From Pantoea sp. Mb-10 (GTDB lineage: Bacteria > Pseudomonadota > Gammaproteobacteria > Enterobacterales > Enterobacteriaceae): a DNA stretch of 64,000 bases. How positions within the stretch are numbered: position 1 is the first letter of the stretch; every line of letters begins with the position of its first letter. The stretch covers positions 186,001-250,000 of the forward strand of contig NZ_JAJSDX010000001.1 of assembly GCF_021272205.1 (NCBI RefSeq), in the 5' to 3' direction. This document shows, piece after piece, positions 63,576-64,000 of the stretch. The notes beneath the pieces were generated by a model, which saw only the letters and a program-made list of their open reading frames with translations, searched no databases and was not told the origin of the DNA. The position numbers and the translations under genes were made by a program.

Positions 63576-64000
63576 CCGCTGGCGCGGTGCTGGCGTTAGC
63601 ACGGAGCGACTTTCGTTCGCCATGGCAATGGCAGGTGCCTTTGCCGCGCTGCGGCGACCGAGCAGAGGGCGCCAGGCCGCGCCCTCTGCACTCCCCGGCC
63701 CTGCGCCAGCCCCACTCGCCGCTGCGCGGTCCCTTCACTCCCTCAGCCTTCCTGACGGACCGGCGTCGATTCGCTCCTGCTCAACGCCGCCTCTCGCGGC
63801 ATCCATGCCGCTCGTCCTGGAAGCCTTCAGTCGTTCAGCGAGTGGGGATGTCGCCCAGCAAACCTCGCTGTGGGTCTTTTATGTTTTTGTAGCGACCGTG
63901 TGGCGGGATGATTTTTAAAGTGCATTCATACCGCGCGGCGTTAAGCAAAACCCTTCTTTCGTGTTTTTACGTCTTTTAAGGTCACTGCGTAGCTGTAAGA
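63253..64000. other. Non-coding 3' flank of moeB (array plus repeat copy C)
   Basis: The last 748 bp carry the 50-bp tandem array (to 63575), a short junction (63576-63598) and then repeat copy C to the window edge. Open frames here come from stop-poor GC-rich repeats and lack gene-like features. Confidence 0.8.
63599..64000 (+). repeat. Dispersed repeat, copy C (runs off the right edge)
   Basis: The core 63599-63850 matches the reverse complement of 46509-46760 at 247/252. It contains the hairpin GCAGAGGGCGC-CAGGCC-GCGCCCTCTGC (63662-63689) and GCGGCAT-CC-ATGCCGC (63798-63813). From about 63896 the sequence again resembles the tail of copy B, so the element is at least 400 bp long and its end is not visible. 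Confidence 0.9.

Noticed and set aside
63213..63918. Long overlapping open frames across the moeB 3' flank
   Set aside because: They arise because the 50-bp units and copy C lack stop codons. The period shifts frame each unit, composition is Arg/Ala/Pro-rich, and no start with a ribosome-binding site exists.

Overview
The window is a stretch of enterobacterial core chromosome. Gene content and order (ycaO-focA-pflB-pflA-ycaD, serS-rarA-lolA-ftsK-lrp-trxB-cydDC-aat-infA-clpAS-cspD, the art, pot and gsi operons, rimO, moeAB) match the 17-21 min region of Escherichia coli, read in the opposite direction for the right two thirds. Divergence from E. coli, GC-rich coding sequence, a cspD-poxB junction without macAB/aqpZ/hcp/hcr, a missing tRNA-Ser between infA and clpA, a DUF4385 gene and an extra PAP2 phosphatase suggest Erwiniaceae (Pantoea, Mixta, Erwinia or close kin). 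The genus is inferred, not proven. No phage, insertion sequence, CRISPR array, rRNA or tRNA was seen.

Layout. 1-4.8 kb: end of ycaO, then formate channel, pyruvate formate-lyase and its activase, with an FNR-type site before focA. 4.8-14 kb, mostly minus strand: ycaD, serS, rarA, lolA, ftsK (with a LexA box) and lrp. 14.4-19.8 kb, plus strand: trxB, cydDC, aat. 20-23.7 kb: infA, the clpSA adaptor/unfoldase pair and cspD. 24-28.7 kb: poxB, ltaE, amiD, ybjQ, ybjP. 28.9-32.7 kb: arginine uptake (artPIQM, artJ) with ARG boxes. 32.7-38.6 kb: potFGHI-ybjO-rlmC on the minus strand, with a strong ARG-box-like palindrome before potF. 39-44.4 kb: ybjC-nfsA-rimK-ybjN, grxA, ybjM, ybjL and the sigma-E small RNA RybB. 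44.5-48 kb: two overlapping PAP2 phosphatase genes, a repeat-rich gap and dacC. 48.2-54.7 kb: HAD phosphatase, yliI, carbonic anhydrase, rimO, DUF4385 and a chemoreceptor with a flagellar-type promoter. 54.7-63.3 kb: gsiABCD-iaaA (minus) divergent from moeAB (plus).

The least explained parts are non-coding. A dispersed repeat has a 252-bp core present twice at 247/252 identity, inverted and 17 kb apart (46.5 and 63.6 kb). A third, diverged copy (46.0 kb) keeps the same hairpin through compensatory base changes. Between moeB and the last copy lies a tandem array of 50-bp units, each with two GC-rich hairpins; the array starts inside the moeB reading frame and appears to have replaced the gene's normal 3' end. 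Small regulatory sites (ARG, LexA, FNR, sigma-E, sigma-28, a palindrome before dacC) were read by eye and are candidates except where spacing and context make them strong.
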